Positions 26,348 to 35,668 of a stretch of 64,000 nt of DNA are shown piece by piece. The translations under genes and the position numbers were made by a program. The notes beneath the pieces were generated by a model, which was given only the letters and a program-made list of their open reading frames with translations, was not told where the DNA came from and did no database searches. Position 1 is the first letter of the stretch; every line of letters begins with the position of its first letter. The stretch is from Variovorax sp. PAMC26660. Lineage in GTDB: Bacteria; Pseudomonadota; Gammaproteobacteria; Burkholderiales; Burkholderiaceae_C. Location of the stretch: NCBI RefSeq assembly GCF_014302995.1, contig NZ_CP060295.1:1984001-2048000 (forward strand), read 5' to 3'.

Positions 26348-26979
26348 TGCGCGGTGCCGCAGTCGCGGGCGCGGCGGCATTGGTGCTGGCGGGCGCGGCG
26401 GCGCCGGCGCGCGCCGTCATCACCATCGTGACGGACACGGGCAGCAGCTACGGACTCGTGCTGCGCGTGGGCTCGGCCGGCACCACGGTCGACACCGTGG
26501 CCTTCAGCGTCACCGGCGCCAACGCCGGGCTCACGCCCACGCCGGTGACCGGCACGCCGTCGATCACGGTCTGGGTCACGCCGGTGCGACCGATCGCCAA
26601 CAACACCACCGCGCGCCCGGTGACGCTGCGCGTGGATTCGTCCTCGGGGCTGCTCTGCCAATGGGTCGGCTGCGGCTCGATTGCCATTCCCTTCAGCAAG
26701 GTCAGCTGGACCGCCACGGGCAACGACAACGCCGCGTCGGGCGACATCCAGAGCGGCAGCTTCGACACCACGGCCAACCAGACGATCGCGAGCTACAACG
26801 CCAATGCCACCTTCTGCACCGGCCTGCTGGGCCTGCCGTGCGTGCTGGGCATCGGCACCTGGACCTACCAGTCCCGGCAACTGTCGTCCACGACGCTGCA
26901 GTTCAAGTACGCCAACGACACCGTCTACCCCGGCGGCACCTACATGGGCACCGTGCGCTTCACGGCGTCGATGGAATGA
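26347..26979 (+). CDS. Putative secreted beta-sandwich subunit 2
   Basis: 210 aa, overlapping the previous stop by one base (TGATG). A signal peptide (VAGAAALVLAGAAAPARA) leads a mature chain with the same YGLVLRVGSAGTTVDTVAF motif as subunit 1. Later come two CxxxxC/xxxC patterns (LLCQWVGCGS and FCTGLLGLPC), suggesting disulfides. The last strand ends GTYMGTVRFTASME, the tail form GTYxGxVxFTAS that also closes subunit 4. Such a conserved C-terminal strand is what chaperone-assembled subunits present to a chaperone; here this is inference. Confidence 0.65.
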   Translation: MRGAAVAGAAALVLAGAAAPARAVITIVTDTGSSYGLVLRVGSAGTTVDTVAFSVTGANAGLTPTPVTGTPSITVWVTPVRPIANNTTARPVTLRVDSSSGLLCQWVGCGSIAIPFSKVSWTATGNDNAASGDIQSGSFDTTANQTIASYNANATFCTGLLGLPCVLGIGTWTYQSRQLSSTTLQFKYANDTVYPGGTYMGTVRFTASME

Positions 26980-27467
26980 GCGCGCGGCGCCTGTGCCTGC
27001 GAACGGCCGCCTGCGCGGCGTGCCTTGGCACGGCCGTGGCGGCCTGGGCGCAGGTGGCGCGGCTGGACGACTCGGCCTCGCCGCGCGCGCAGGTGCGCGG
27101 CGATTTCAGCAGCGCCCAGGGCATGGACGGCAACCTGCTGGTCCTGCCTTTCGGGCGCGTCGAATACCGGCTGGCCACGGCGCCCTACGCCGGACGGCGC
27201 GCGCGCATCTTCTACGTGATCCCGCCGGCCATCGTGGGCCTGCGCTCGCCGACCGGCCTGCGCATCGACTGGCGCGGCAACGGCGCCTTCGCGAGCGGCT
27301 CGGGCCGCCCCGGCGACCGGGTGCAGGTGTGGAACGGCGTCGTGCAGACGCCGTGGATGAACGAAACCTTCGACCTGACGCTGCGCGTGGACCCGCGCGA
27401 GCTGCGCGTGCCCACGGGTGCGGCGCTGAGCTTCGAGTCGACCTTCGAGATCGAGACCTTGCCATGA
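26976..27467 (+). CDS. Putative secreted subunit 3
   Basis: 163 aa, start overlapping the previous gene as ATGA. A signal peptide (CLRTAACAACLGTAVAAWA) precedes a compact mature protein with strands such as ARIFYVIPPAIVG and a closing FESTFEIETLP. It lacks the LRVGS motif of subunits 1 and 2, so it may be a tip, initiator or periplasmic helper. I do not recognise a named family. Its stop overlaps the chaperone-like gene. Confidence 0.6.
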   Translation: MSARRLCLRTAACAACLGTAVAAWAQVARLDDSASPRAQVRGDFSSAQGMDGNLLVLPFGRVEYRLATAPYAGRRARIFYVIPPAIVGLRSPTGLRIDWRGNGAFASGSGRPGDRVQVWNGVVQTPWMNETFDLTLRVDPRELRVPTGAALSFESTFEIETLP

Positions 27468-28318
27468 ACGACGACGCCTTCGCCCCCCCTCGCCACCCTC
27501 GCTTCGGCCGGCTGCGCGCCGCTGCCGTGCTCGCGTTGCTGGTTACGGCCGTGGCCGGGCACCACGCGGTGGCCGCCCCGTTCGAGATCGCCGTCACGCC
27601 GTCGCGCTTCGAGCTTGCTGCCAAGGGCGGCACCCGCCTGGGGCAGTCGCTGGACATCCACAACCTGGGGTCGGCCACGACCGAGGTGGCGATCCGCAGC
27701 ATCGACTGGAGCTATTCGCCCGAAGGCGACATCAGCTATCACGACGAGCTGCTGCCCGGCAGTTGCCGGCCGTGGGTGATGCTCGAGCGGCGCATCGTCT
27801 CCGTGCCGGCGCGCAGCAAGAAGTCGTTCCGCTTCCAGGTCGATCCGCCAGCCGATGCACCGCGCGGCGAGTGCCGCTTCATGATCGCCATCGAAGGCAC
27901 GGAGCCCGCGCAGCAGACCGTCATCCGCGGCGGCGGCGCGAGCCTGAACCTGCCGGTCACGGGCCGCATCGCGGTGGCGGTGTATGTGCTGCTCAACGGC
28001 GCCGAACCCAAGCTCGAGATCCGGCAGATCGCCAGCAGCGAAGCCACCGGTGCCCGCCGCGCGCTCATCACGGTGGCCAACACCGGCGACGCGCACGGCC
28101 GGCTCGAAGGCAGCCTGGACGCGACCGACAGCAAGGGCCGCGCCTTCGAGCTGGTGCCCGAAGGCACGCCGATCCTGCCCGGCCAGACCCGCACGCTGGC
28201 GCTGGTGCCCAAGGGCGACGGCGGGCCACCCGCGCCGCCGCCCGTCTACCCGGTGAAGGCCAGTGGCGCGCTGGACTGGGAAAAGGGCAGCTTCAAAGTG
28301 GACGTGGAGCTGAAGTGA
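27464..28318 (+). CDS. Periplasmic PapD-like chaperone
   Basis: 284 aa, coupled to subunit 3 by ATGA. A signal peptide (VLALLVTAVAGHHAVAA) precedes FEIAVTPSRFELAAKGGTRLGQSLDIHNLG, whose opening resembles the first strands of an Ig-like PapD-type domain; a second Ig-like domain (EIRQIASSEATGARRALITVANTGDAHG) follows. Sequence SVPARSKKSFRFQVDPP matches the basic patch and G1 strand region of periplasmic chaperones. Its place between subunit genes fits a chaperone that holds unfolded subunits and delivers them to the barrel, an analogy to chaperone-usher systems. Confidence 0.65.
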   Translation: MNDDAFAPPRHPRFGRLRAAAVLALLVTAVAGHHAVAAPFEIAVTPSRFELAAKGGTRLGQSLDIHNLGSATTEVAIRSIDWSYSPEGDISYHDELLPGSCRPWVMLERRIVSVPARSKKSFRFQVDPPADAPRGECRFMIAIEGTEPAQQTVIRGGGASLNLPVTGRIAVAVYVLLNGAEPKLEIRQIASSEATGARRALITVANTGDAHGRLEGSLDATDSKGRAFELVPEGTPILPGQTRTLALVPKGDGGPPAPPPVYPVKASGALDWEKGSFKVDVELK

Positions 28319-28980
28319 AACACGGCAGCGGCCTGCGCCTGCATGGTGCGGTTGCCGCTGCCTGCCTGCTGGCGACGGCGGCCGTCGCACCGATGGCCGC
28401 GCACGCCGCCTCCAGCACCGCGGGCCCGAGCAGTTCGGTGCCGCTGACCACGGGCACCGTGGCGCTGAACTTCACCCTCGCGATCGACAAGTTCATCTTC
28501 TTTCGCATCGGCGACGGCGCCTGGCCCACGCCGGGTGGCACCACGAGCAGCGTGAGCTTCACGGTGGCGCCGACGATTCCCGGCGGCCCCACCACGCCGA
28601 CGGCCGGCAACAACAAGCCGGTGAACTGGAGCGGCGCCGCGCCCACACTGGGCGTGACGCCGAGCGGCAACATCCTGCCGGTCGAGGTACGCAGCAACGC
28701 CGGGCAGATCGGCCTGCACGCCACGGTGACCACGCCGCTCACGAACGGCGCGCACACCATCCCGATGTCGGAAATCACCATCACATCGAGCGACGGCAAC
28801 CTGCCCGCGCCGGTGATTCCGGTCACGGGCAGCGGCGCCACCGTCAACGTGGCCTCCACCGACGCCACCGGCCTCGTCACCCTGCGCACCGCGAACTGGA
28901 CCTTCCTGTACGCCAACCTGGCCAGCCGCACCGCCGGCACCTACCTGGGCGTGGTGACTTTTACCGCCAGCTCGCCCTGA
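28315..28980 (+). CDS. Putative secreted beta-sandwich subunit 4
   Basis: 221 aa with a GTG start that overlaps the chaperone stop (GTGA). A signal peptide (VAAACLLATAAVAPMAAHA) precedes a Thr/Pro/Gly-rich mature part, with FTLAIDKFIFFRIGDGAWPTPGG recalling the strand before LRVGS in subunits 1 and 2 and a final GTYLGVVTFTASSP tail shared with subunit 2. Last gene of the operon, so possibly the main or anchor subunit. No cysteine is in the mature chain, unlike subunits 1 and 2. Confidence 0.65.
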   Translation: MKHGSGLRLHGAVAAACLLATAAVAPMAAHAASSTAGPSSSVPLTTGTVALNFTLAIDKFIFFRIGDGAWPTPGGTTSSVSFTVAPTIPGGPTTPTAGNNKPVNWSGAAPTLGVTPSGNILPVEVRSNAGQIGLHATVTTPLTNGAHTIPMSEITITSSDGNLPAPVIPVTGSGATVNVASTDATGLVTLRTANWTFLYANLASRTAGTYLGVVTFTASSP

Positions 28981-29057
28981 ATCTGCGCCAAGTCAGCTTC
29001 CGCTGGGATTGATCCCCAAAGCTGCGCAGTTGCCTTTCAACCCCTCAGGAGCTTTGC

Positions 29058-29582
29058 ATGAACAAGAACCCCAAGAAGATGCTGTGGATCGCCGCTTGCC
29101 TCGGGCTGGCCGCCTTTGCCGCCCAGGCGCAGGTGCCCGCTGACGCGCCCGCCGGCACCACCGTGCAATGCAAGGACGGCAGCTATGCCTCGCCCGACAC
29201 CAAATCCGGCGCCTGCCGGGGTCACAAGGGCATCAAGACCTGGTTCGGCAAGACCGCCGACGCCAAGGCAGCGCCGGCAGCCGCCGCCGCTGCGCCTGCT
29301 GCAGCCGCTCCCGCCGTGGAAACCCAGTCGGCCAGCGTCGACAAGACCGGCGTGGCCCCGAGCACCGGCACGGCGACCAAGACACCGGGCGCGCCCGACC
29401 TCACGAAGATGGCAGCCGCACCCGGCGGCGGTGCCGGCAAGGTGTGGGCCAACGACGAAACCAAGGTCTATCACTGCATGGGCGACCGCTACTACGGCAA
29501 GACCAAGAAGGGCGAGTACCTGAGCGAAGCCGATGCGAAGGCCAAGGGCATGCACGCCTCGCACAACAAAACCTGTTCATAG
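29058..29582 (+). CDS. DUF3761-like secreted protein
   Basis: 174 aa. A Sec signal (LWIAACLGLAAFAAQA) is followed by TVQCKDGSYASPDTKSGACRGHKG, a two-cysteine pattern typical of DUF3761 proteins, then an Ala/Thr/Pro linker rich in AAAPA, and a C-terminal segment VYHCMGDRYYGKTKKGEY ending in a further cysteine (NKTC). Probably periplasmic. The start ATG follows CTCAGGAGC. It lies 77 bp after the fibre operon on the same strand. Function unknown. Confidence 0.8.
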   Translation: MNKNPKKMLWIAACLGLAAFAAQAQVPADAPAGTTVQCKDGSYASPDTKSGACRGHKGIKTWFGKTADAKAAPAAAAAAPAAAAPAVETQSASVDKTGVAPSTGTATKTPGAPDLTKMAAAPGGGAGKVWANDETKVYHCMGDRYYGKTKKGEYLSEADAKAKGMHASHNKTCS

Positions 29583-29620
29583 GCTCGCCCCCAGGCTTCG
29601 CGCACTTCGTGTCGCTTCTC

Positions 29621-29663
29621 CAACCCCCTACCGGGGGCAACACCAGCGGCCCGGCAAAGCCGG
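29621..29663 (+). terminator. Hairpin-rich intergenic repeat, possible terminator
   Basis: Between the DUF3761 gene and the convergent binding-protein gene lie two short hairpins, CCCCC/GGGGG (29624-29637) and CCGGC-AAA-GCCGG (29651-29663), in a GC-rich block that resembles a common Comamonadaceae intergenic repeat. No T-run follows, so termination is only a guess. Confidence 0.3.
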
Positions 29664-29698
29664 TTCCGCGGTGTTTCACGAAAAGAGCCTAGCGTCGG

Positions 29699-30742
29699 CT
29701 ACTTCGGCTGGGACTCGACCTCGCGGGTCCAGCGGTCGATCAGGCGCTTGCGCTCGGCCGCTTTCCCATACTTCTCGAAGTCGTACTTGATGAGCTTCAC
29801 ATCGGCCATCGACGCGATGCGGGCATCGGGCTTGAAAGTCTTGTTGGCCGGCGTCTGAAGGCTGCCCGCCTTCGCGCCGATGGACTGGCCCGCGGGGCTC
29901 ATGAGCCAGTCGTAGTAGCGCTTGGCGTTCTCCTTGTTGCGTGCGCCCTTCACCAGTGCAATGCCGCCAACTTCATAGCTCGTGCCTTCGCACGGTGCGG
30001 CGGTCTTCACCGGAAATTTGTCGAAGCGCCAGCGCTCGAAGCCGAAGATGAAGCTCACGCCGATCGCCACCTCGCCCTTGGCCACGTTGGGCGCCTGCGC
30101 CTGGCCGCTGCGGGTGTAGCTGGTGATGTTACGGTGCAGCTTCTTCAGGTAGTCGAAGGCCTCGTCCTCGCCCATCTGCTGCACCAGACCCGCGATGACG
30201 GTGTAGGCCGTGCCGCTGGAGGCCGGGTGCGAGATCTCGATCTCGCCCTTGTATTCGGGCTTGATGAGATCGGCCCAGCACCTGGGCTCGTGCAGCTTCT
30301 TTTTCTTGAGCAGGTCGGTGTTGAAGCCGAAACCGATGGCGCTGGTGTAGAAGCCGCCCACCATGTTCTGCGACATCGCGTACTGCCGCACCGACCATTC
30401 GTGCAGGTCGTTGATGTAGGCCGGCCGGTAGGCGTCGAGCAGGCCCTGCTCGGCCGCCTGCAGGAACGGATCGCCGGTGCCGCCCCACCAGATGTCGGTC
30501 TTGGGGTTGGCGGCCTCGGCACGCAGTTGCGCACCGATCTCGCCGGTGCCCTTGTGAGCCTGCAGCACCTTGATGCCGGTCTCGCGCGTGAAGGCCGTGG
30601 CAGCCGCCTCGCACCAACCCGCGTCGGTGCTGCACAGCGCGTTCACCGTGCCTTGCGCGGCCGCGTCCGGCGAAGAAAGAAGCATCGCGGTGCCCAGGCA
30701 CGCGGCAAGGGTGGCGAGAGGGCGAAAGGCGAAGGGGCGCAT
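29699..30742 (-). CDS. ABC transporter substrate-binding protein (iron/phosphonate type)
   Basis: 347-aa periplasmic binding protein of the extracellular-solute-binding (SBP_bac_1/6) group. AGGAG stands before the ATG at 30742. Signal peptide about residues 10-28 with cleavage after AAA, then VNALCSTDAGWCEAAATAF, KTDIWWGGTGDPFLQAAEQG and IGVSFIFGFERWRFDKFP, as in ferric-ion or aminoethylphosphonate receptors. No permease or ATPase gene is adjacent. Ligand unknown; the Fe(III)-like group is the nearest by motif. Confidence 0.82.
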   Translation of the reverse strand: MRPFAFRPLATLAACLGTAMLLSSPDAAAQGTVNALCSTDAGWCEAAATAFTRETGIKVLQAHKGTGEIGAQLRAEAANPKTDIWWGGTGDPFLQAAEQGLLDAYRPAYINDLHEWSVRQYAMSQNMVGGFYTSAIGFGFNTDLLKKKKLHEPRCWADLIKPEYKGEIEISHPASSGTAYTVIAGLVQQMGEDEAFDYLKKLHRNITSYTRSGQAQAPNVAKGEVAIGVSFIFGFERWRFDKFPVKTAAPCEGTSYEVGGIALVKGARNKENAKRYYDWLMSPAGQSIGAKAGSLQTPANKTFKPDARIASMADVKLIKYDFEKYGKAAERKRLIDRWTREVESQPK

Positions 30743-30811
30743 GCGTTTGTCTCCTGCGAGTGGCTCGCTTGTTGTGAGAAGCAAGCCGCAGGATAGCGGC
30801 TGCCCCACCGT

Positions 30812-31735
30812 TCAGGGTGCGACTTGCAGCAGCGGCGGCAGGTGCTCGGCCAGCCAGTCGATCACCACGCGCGTCTTGAACGGCAGGTAGCGACTGCGCG
30901 AGCGGATCACGTTCAGCTCGAAGCCGAAGGGCTTGGGCTCCTCGAACACGCGCACCAGCGTGCCGGCCGCGAGCGCATCGGCCGCCAGCCACGACGGCAG
31001 CCGCGCAAGCCCCATGCCGCCGATGGCCGCTTCGAGCAGCACTTCGGCGCTGTCGCAGCGCAGCCGCGAGGGCAGCATCACATCGACCAACCGGCCCTGG
31101 GCATCGTGAAAGCGCCAGGCCGAAACCTGCCCGTCGCGGGCATAGAGCACCGCTTCGTGTGTGCCCTGCGCGCTTTGCATTTCGCCGATGGTGCCGGGAT
31201 GGCCACGCTCTGCCAGGTACGCCGGCGCGGCGCACAGGGCCATCCACTGCACCCCGAGCGGCCGCGCGATCAGGTTGGCGCTGTCGAGCAGCTCGCCGCT
31301 GCGGATCGCGAGATCGAGCCCCTCCTCGGCCAGGTCCACGCGCCGGTCGTTGAAGGCGAGTTCGAGCGACAACTGCGGATGTCGCCGCGCCAATGCCAGC
31401 AGCAACGGGCCGACCTTGAGCCGGCCGAGCATCGCCGGCATGCTGATCCGCACGACACCGGTCGCGGTGCTGCGCGCCGCGTCGGTCAGCGCCTGCGCCG
31501 CATCGAGTTCGGCCAGCACGCGCCTGCAGCGCTCGTAGTAGCCGTGGCCTTCCTCGGTGAGGCTCTGGCTGCGCGTGGTGCGCAGGAACAGCCGCGTGTT
31601 CAGCCGCGCCTCGAGGCGCGCGATGCTCTTGGCGACGGCCGAGCGGGTGACGTGCAGGCGCTGCGCCGCCAGCGCGAAGCTGCCGGCCTCGACCGCCGCG
31701 ACGAATTCCTCGATGCCTTGGAGACGCTGACCCAT
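30812..31735 (-). CDS. LysR-family regulator
   Basis: 307 aa. N-terminal winged helix-turn-helix (QGIEEFVAAVEAGSFALAAQRLHVTRSAVAKSIARLE) is the LysR DNA-binding domain, followed by the inducer-binding domain starting near residue 95 (VRISMPAMLGRLKVGPLLL). It is divergent from a zinc-less medium-chain dehydrogenase gene 99 bp away, the classical arrangement in which the regulator controls its neighbour and itself. The inducer is not known. Confidence 0.93.
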   Translation of the reverse strand: MGQRLQGIEEFVAAVEAGSFALAAQRLHVTRSAVAKSIARLEARLNTRLFLRTTRSQSLTEEGHGYYERCRRVLAELDAAQALTDAARSTATGVVRISMPAMLGRLKVGPLLLALARRHPQLSLELAFNDRRVDLAEEGLDLAIRSGELLDSANLIARPLGVQWMALCAAPAYLAERGHPGTIGEMQSAQGTHEAVLYARDGQVSAWRFHDAQGRLVDVMLPSRLRCDSAEVLLEAAIGGMGLARLPSWLAADALAAGTLVRVFEEPKPFGFELNVIRSRSRYLPFKTRVVIDWLAEHLPPLLQVAP

Positions 31736-31834
31736 TGGAGACTTTCAAGCACCAGTAAAGAGAAAATTATCCGCCGCCGGGTACTTCACATCCTCAATAG
31801 CATGACGACTCCCTGTCATTCGTGGAGCCTTTCA

Positions 31835-32845
31835 ATGCAAGAACCCGACACCCTGCGCCGCTGGCAACTGCCCCAACTGGGCCGCGCCCACCTCGAACAA
31901 GCCGAAGCGCCGATGCCCACACCGGGTGCCGGCCAGATCCTGGTGAAGGTGGGTGCGGTTGCACTCAACTACCGCGACCTGCTGATGATTCGCGACGGCA
32001 TGGGCATGCCCCTGGGCCTGCCCTTCACGCCCGGCTCCGACATGGCCGGCACCGTGATGGCCGCCGGCCCCGGCGTGAACCGCTTCGCCGTGGGCGACCG
32101 TGTGGTCAACACCTTCTGGGGCGGCTGGATCGACAGCCACTGGCACGCCGGCACCACGCTGATGGGCGGCCCTGGCCCGGGCATGCTGGCCTCGCATGTG
32201 CTGATCGACGCCGCCTGGGCCGTGGCCGCACCGCGCACGCTGAGCCTGGCCGAAGCCAGCACGCTGCCCTGCGCGGGCCTTACCGCGTGGTTCGCACTGG
32301 CCGAGACCGGCGGGCTGCGCGCGGGCGAGACGGTGCTGATTCATGGCACCGGCGGTGTCGCGCTGTTCGGGCTGCAGCTCGCGCGGCTGCACGGCGCGCA
32401 AGCCATCGTGGTGACGGGCAGCGAAGACAAGCGTGCGCAGACGCTCGCACTCGGCGCCTCGCATGTGCTGCTGCGGGGCGGCGACTGGCCGGCCGAGGTG
32501 CGTCGGCTCACGGGCGGTCGCGGTGCCGACCATGTGCTCGAACTGTCGAGCGGCCCCAACCTCGACCGCTCGTTGCAGGCCACAAGGCAGGGCGGCCGCG
32601 TGTCGATCATCGGCATGCTCGGCGGCGACACGCTGAGCGCGTCGTTCTACGCGATGGTGCTGGGCCGCGTGACCGTGCAGGGCATCGGCATCGGGCATCG
32701 GCGCGCGCTCGAAGACCTGGTGCGCGCCATCGACGTCAACGCGCTCGAGCCGGTGATCGCGGCGCAGTATGGTTTCGACGCATTGCCTGCTGCGCTCGAC
32801 CACCTGGAACGCGGCGCCTTCGGGAAGATCGTCATCACGCTTTGA
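31835..32845 (+). CDS. Medium-chain dehydrogenase/reductase (quinone-reductase-like)
   Basis: 336 aa, starting at 31835 with GGAG 8 bp ahead; a longer start at 31802 is in frame but less well supported. The NAD(P)-binding motif is [15 protein letters not shown], and GSDMAGTV replaces the GHE zinc motif, so zinc ligands are not evident and a quinone oxidoreductase or enoyl reductase type is more likely than an alcohol dehydrogenase. LysR sits divergently and probably regulates it. Confidence 0.85.
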   Translation: MQEPDTLRRWQLPQLGRAHLEQAEAPMPTPGAGQILVKVGAVALNYRDLLMIRDGMGMPLGLPFTPGSDMAGTVMAAGPGVNRFAVGDRVVNTFWGGWIDSHWHAGTTLMGGPGPGMLASHVLIDAAWAVAAPRTLSLAEASTLPCAGLTAWFALAETGGLRAGETVLIHGTGGVALFGLQLARLHGAQAIVVTGSEDKRAQTLALGASHVLLRGGDWPAEVRRLTGGRGADHVLELSSGPNLDRSLQATRQGGRVSIIGMLGGDTLSASFYAMVLGRVTVQGIGIGHRRALEDLVRAIDVNALEPVIAAQYGFDALPAALDHLERGAFGKIVITL

Positions 32846-33026
32846 GGTATTGAGGTCTTCCGGTTCACACGCAACGCAGTTGCGGCGGTGCACAAAAACT
32901 GCGCGATCCGTGAAGAGATTCCGTTCACTGCAACGAGGTGCTCGACGCTCTGCATTTCTCGTTTCAGAATGCGCCCGCGTCTGGCCCCCGGTCAGGCGCG
33001 TTTTCTCAACTTCAGGATGGAGCGTT

Positions 33027-33734
33027 ATGGAACACAGTACCTACAAAAAATGGTCGGCCGAGTTCATTGGTACTTTCTGGCTCACGCTCGGAGGCTGCGG
33101 AAGCGCAGTTCTGGCTGCGACATTTCCAGGTACCGGCATCGGCTTTCTGGGCGTCGCACTCGCCTTCGGTCTCACGGTGGTGACGGGCGCCTATGCACTC
33201 GGCCCGATCTCGGGTGGCCACTTCAATCCGGCGGTGTCGATCGGCTTGGCGGCCGCAGGGCGCTTCAAGGCCTCGCAGCTCGCGGGCTACATCGTGTCGC
33301 AGGTGCTGGGTGCCATCGCTGCTGCAGGCGTGCTCTACCTCATCGCCACCGGCAAGCCGGGCGCGGACATCGGCGGCTTCGCCACCAACGGCTATGGCGA
33401 ACACTCGCCCGGCAAGTACGGCATGACGGCCGCATTGCTGTGCGAGGTCGTGATGACCGCGGTGTTCCTGATCGTGATTCTTGGCTCCACCGCCAAGCGC
33501 GCAGCCGGTGGCTTCGCGGGCCTGTCGATCGGCTTGTGCCTCACGTTGATTCACCTGATCTCGATCCCGGTGACCAACACCTCGGTGAACCCGGCACGCA
33601 GCACGGGCCCGGCCTTGTTCGGGCCGTCCTATGCCGTATCGGAACTGTGGCTGTTCTGGGTCGCGCCCATCGCGGGCGCCATCATCGGCGCGGTGATCTA
33701 CCGCGCCCTGCTCAGCAACAACAACGACGATTGA
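33027..33734 (+). CDS. aqpZ: Aquaporin Z
   Basis: 235-aa water channel of the inner membrane with six membrane spans. Both NPA boxes are present, HFNPAVS in the first half and SVNPARS in the second; the selectivity arginine follows the second [20 protein letters not shown] at the N-terminus matches AqpZ rather than GlpF. The start ATG is preceded by AGGATGG. A 181-bp gap from the dehydrogenase gene leaves room for its own promoter. Confidence 0.95.
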   Translation: MEHSTYKKWSAEFIGTFWLTLGGCGSAVLAATFPGTGIGFLGVALAFGLTVVTGAYALGPISGGHFNPAVSIGLAAAGRFKASQLAGYIVSQVLGAIAAAGVLYLIATGKPGADIGGFATNGYGEHSPGKYGMTAALLCEVVMTAVFLIVILGSTAKRAAGGFAGLSIGLCLTLIHLISIPVTNTSVNPARSTGPALFGPSYAVSELWLFWVAPIAGAIIGAVIYRALLSNNNDD

Positions 33735-33758
33735 CGTCGCTGTTGTCGTGAGCCTCGT

Positions 33759-33779
33759 CGGAAGCTAACTCAGCTTCCG
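33759..33779. terminator. Convergent hairpin after aqpZ
   Basis: CGGAAGCT-AACTC-AGCTTCCG forms a perfect 8-bp stem between the stop of aqpZ and the stop of the convergent small gene, whose TGA lies in the loop and arm. Placed where a bidirectional terminator would be, although no clear T-run follows on either strand. Confidence 0.45.
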
Positions 33780-34108
33780 GCGCCCGACTTCACCATCGGC
33801 AGTGAAGTCGATTGGCCGATCGGCTCTGTCCCGGTGGGGTGCGAAGCCGCCCAGGCGCCGGCCTGGATGTCGGACACCGGCGTCGTTGAATTCATCGCGG
33901 GTGCAGAGGTCGACTGACCGATGGCTTCCGTGCCGCTCGGACGAGCGGCAGCCATTGCACCGGCTTGCACTTCCGGCTTTTCCGGCGAGTTCATCTGCAG
34001 CGGATGGAAGTCCGAGCCATCGGTGGTTTCGGCCGATGCATTGACGGCGCCCAGCGCTGCGAACGCAGCGAAGGAACCAACGGCGAGAAGCTTGAAGGAA
34101 TTGCGCAT
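33770..34108 (-). CDS. Small secreted protein with two internal repeats
   Basis: 112 aa. AGGAG precedes the ATG. A signal peptide (LLAVGSFAAFAALGAVNASA) leads a mature chain with a duplicated 24-residue unit, each copy running from QAGA through AA, P and GTExIGQST to a proline. I do not recognise the family; periplasmic or extracellular location is likely. It stands after the response-regulator/histidine-kinase pair, on the same strand but 180 bp downstream. Confidence 0.75.
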   Translation of the reverse strand: MRNSFKLLAVGSFAAFAALGAVNASAETTDGSDFHPLQMNSPEKPEVQAGAMAAARPSGTEAIGQSTSAPAMNSTTPVSDIQAGAWAASHPTGTEPIGQSTSLPMVKSGAGS

Positions 34109-34288
34109 GGTGTGTTCTCCTGAGTGCAGGTTGTCTCCGGTCACGTGCCATCGCGCGAACTGCGCGTGGCAGGACCTGAATGCACTCTAGGCAGGCAGAC
34201 TGAGGTGAAGGTGAGCGAAGAGTTAGGCACGCGTGAGCGGCGCGCTCAAAAATACCGCTTTGGTTTGATCCGACGGCGAGCCCGTGCG

Positions 34289-35668
34289 CTACGCCACCGA
34301 CACAGGCAGATGCACACGCGCCATCAGCCCGCGGCCATCGCTGCGGTTGCGCAGCTCGATGCGCAGGCCATGCCGCTCGGCCGCCGTGCGCGCAATGGCA
34401 AGCCCCAGTCCGCTGCCACCCGCGGCCGAACCCGGCACGCGAAAGAAACGGTCGAACACGCGGCCCATCGCGGCCTGCGGAATGCCGGGGCCGTTGTCGA
34501 GCACATCGACCACCGCATGCCCCTCGAACAGATGCAGCCGCACGTCGACCACGCCACCTTCGGGCGCATAGCGCAGCGCGTTGTCGATCAGGTTGTCGAA
34601 CACGCTGCGCAACTCGGCCGCGGGCGCGAACACCACCGCCGCCATGCTGCCCTCGAAGCCCACGTCCACGCAGCGCGCATCGGCCAGCACCATGAGCTGG
34701 CTGACGCTCTCGCGCAGCAGCACCTCGATGTCGACCCGCTCGCCTGCGGCGCCGCGCTGCGGCGCGTCCTGCCGCGAGAGATGCAGCAGTTGCTCGATCA
34801 AATGCTGCGCGCGCGTGACGCCGGCTTCGAGCTGGTTGAAGCGCTCTGTCGCTTCACCGGCCGGCACGTGCGCGCGCAGGTTCTCGATCTGCAGGCCGAT
34901 GGCGGCCATCGGCGTGCGCAGCTCGTGGGCCGCGTCCTGCACGAAGCGGCGCTGCGTGGCGAAGGCACTGCGCACCCGCGACAGCAGGTTGTTGAAAGCG
35001 CCGACCAGCGGCGCGATCTCGTCGGGCACGCGCGCGAGCGACAACTCGGTGGGGCTGCGTTCGTCCTGCGACGCCACATCGCGCGCCACCGCGCGCAGCG
35101 AGCGCGAGGCGGCGGACACGATGAGCCACAGGATCAGCAAGGCCACCGGCAACAGCAGCGCAATCGGCAGGCCTTCGAGCAGGGCACGCCGCAGCGCGCG
35201 GCGGCGGCGGTAGTCCTCGTTCTGCAGCACCTGCACACGCGGCTGGTCGGCGCGCGGGCCGGGCTCGGCGGTGAACACGCGCCAGCTCGACTGCGCGTGC
35301 GCACCCGCGTTCACGTCGCTGAAACCGATGCCGGCCTGCAGCGGCACCGACAGCGCGGGCCATGAACTCGCGCGCAGCGTGGTGCCGTCGGCGCTCCAGA
35401 TCTGCACGATGAACGCGCCGCGCGAGAAAGCCGCCTCGCCGTCCATCTCGCGCGGAGTCTTCGGCTGGTCGCTGCCCGTATAGGACTCGGCCACCAGGCG
35501 CATCTGGTCATCCAGCGCGTTGTGCACCAGGTTGCCGTAAGCAAGAAAGGAGAACCAGGCCGTGAGCACGGCCGCGAGCACGTGCAGCGTGATCAGCCAC
35601 AGCAGCAGTTGCGTGCGCAGCGAGCGCGGCCGCCACCACCGGCCGTGGCCGCGCGTCGCACCGGTCAT
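34289..35668 (-). CDS. Sensor histidine kinase (QseC-like)
   Basis: 459 aa inner-membrane sensor. Two membrane spans (about residues 22-45 and 165-190) enclose a periplasmic domain, followed by HAMP and a HisKA domain with phospho-acceptor His248 in DAAHELRTPM and an HATPase domain with DNLIDNALRYAPEG, DNGPGIP and GSGLGLAI. Its start overlaps the response-regulator stop as ATGA, so the two form one operon. The signal is unknown. Confidence 0.93.
   Translation of the reverse strand: MTGATRGHGRWWRPRSLRTQLLLWLITLHVLAAVLTAWFSFLAYGNLVHNALDDQMRLVAESYTGSDQPKTPREMDGEAAFSRGAFIVQIWSADGTTLRASSWPALSVPLQAGIGFSDVNAGAHAQSSWRVFTAEPGPRADQPRVQVLQNEDYRRRRALRRALLEGLPIALLLPVALLILWLIVSAASRSLRAVARDVASQDERSPTELSLARVPDEIAPLVGAFNNLLSRVRSAFATQRRFVQDAAHELRTPMAAIGLQIENLRAHVPAGEATERFNQLEAGVTRAQHLIEQLLHLSRQDAPQRGAAGERVDIEVLLRESVSQLMVLADARCVDVGFEGSMAAVVFAPAAELRSVFDNLIDNALRYAPEGGVVDVRLHLFEGHAVVDVLDNGPGIPQAAMGRVFDRFFRVPGSAAGGSGLGLAIARTAAERHGLRIELRNRSDGRGLMARVHLPVSVA

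Noticed and set aside
31736..31834. LysR operator between the regulator and dehydrogenase
   Set aside because: A site is expected but I could not single out a convincing T-N11-A palindrome.
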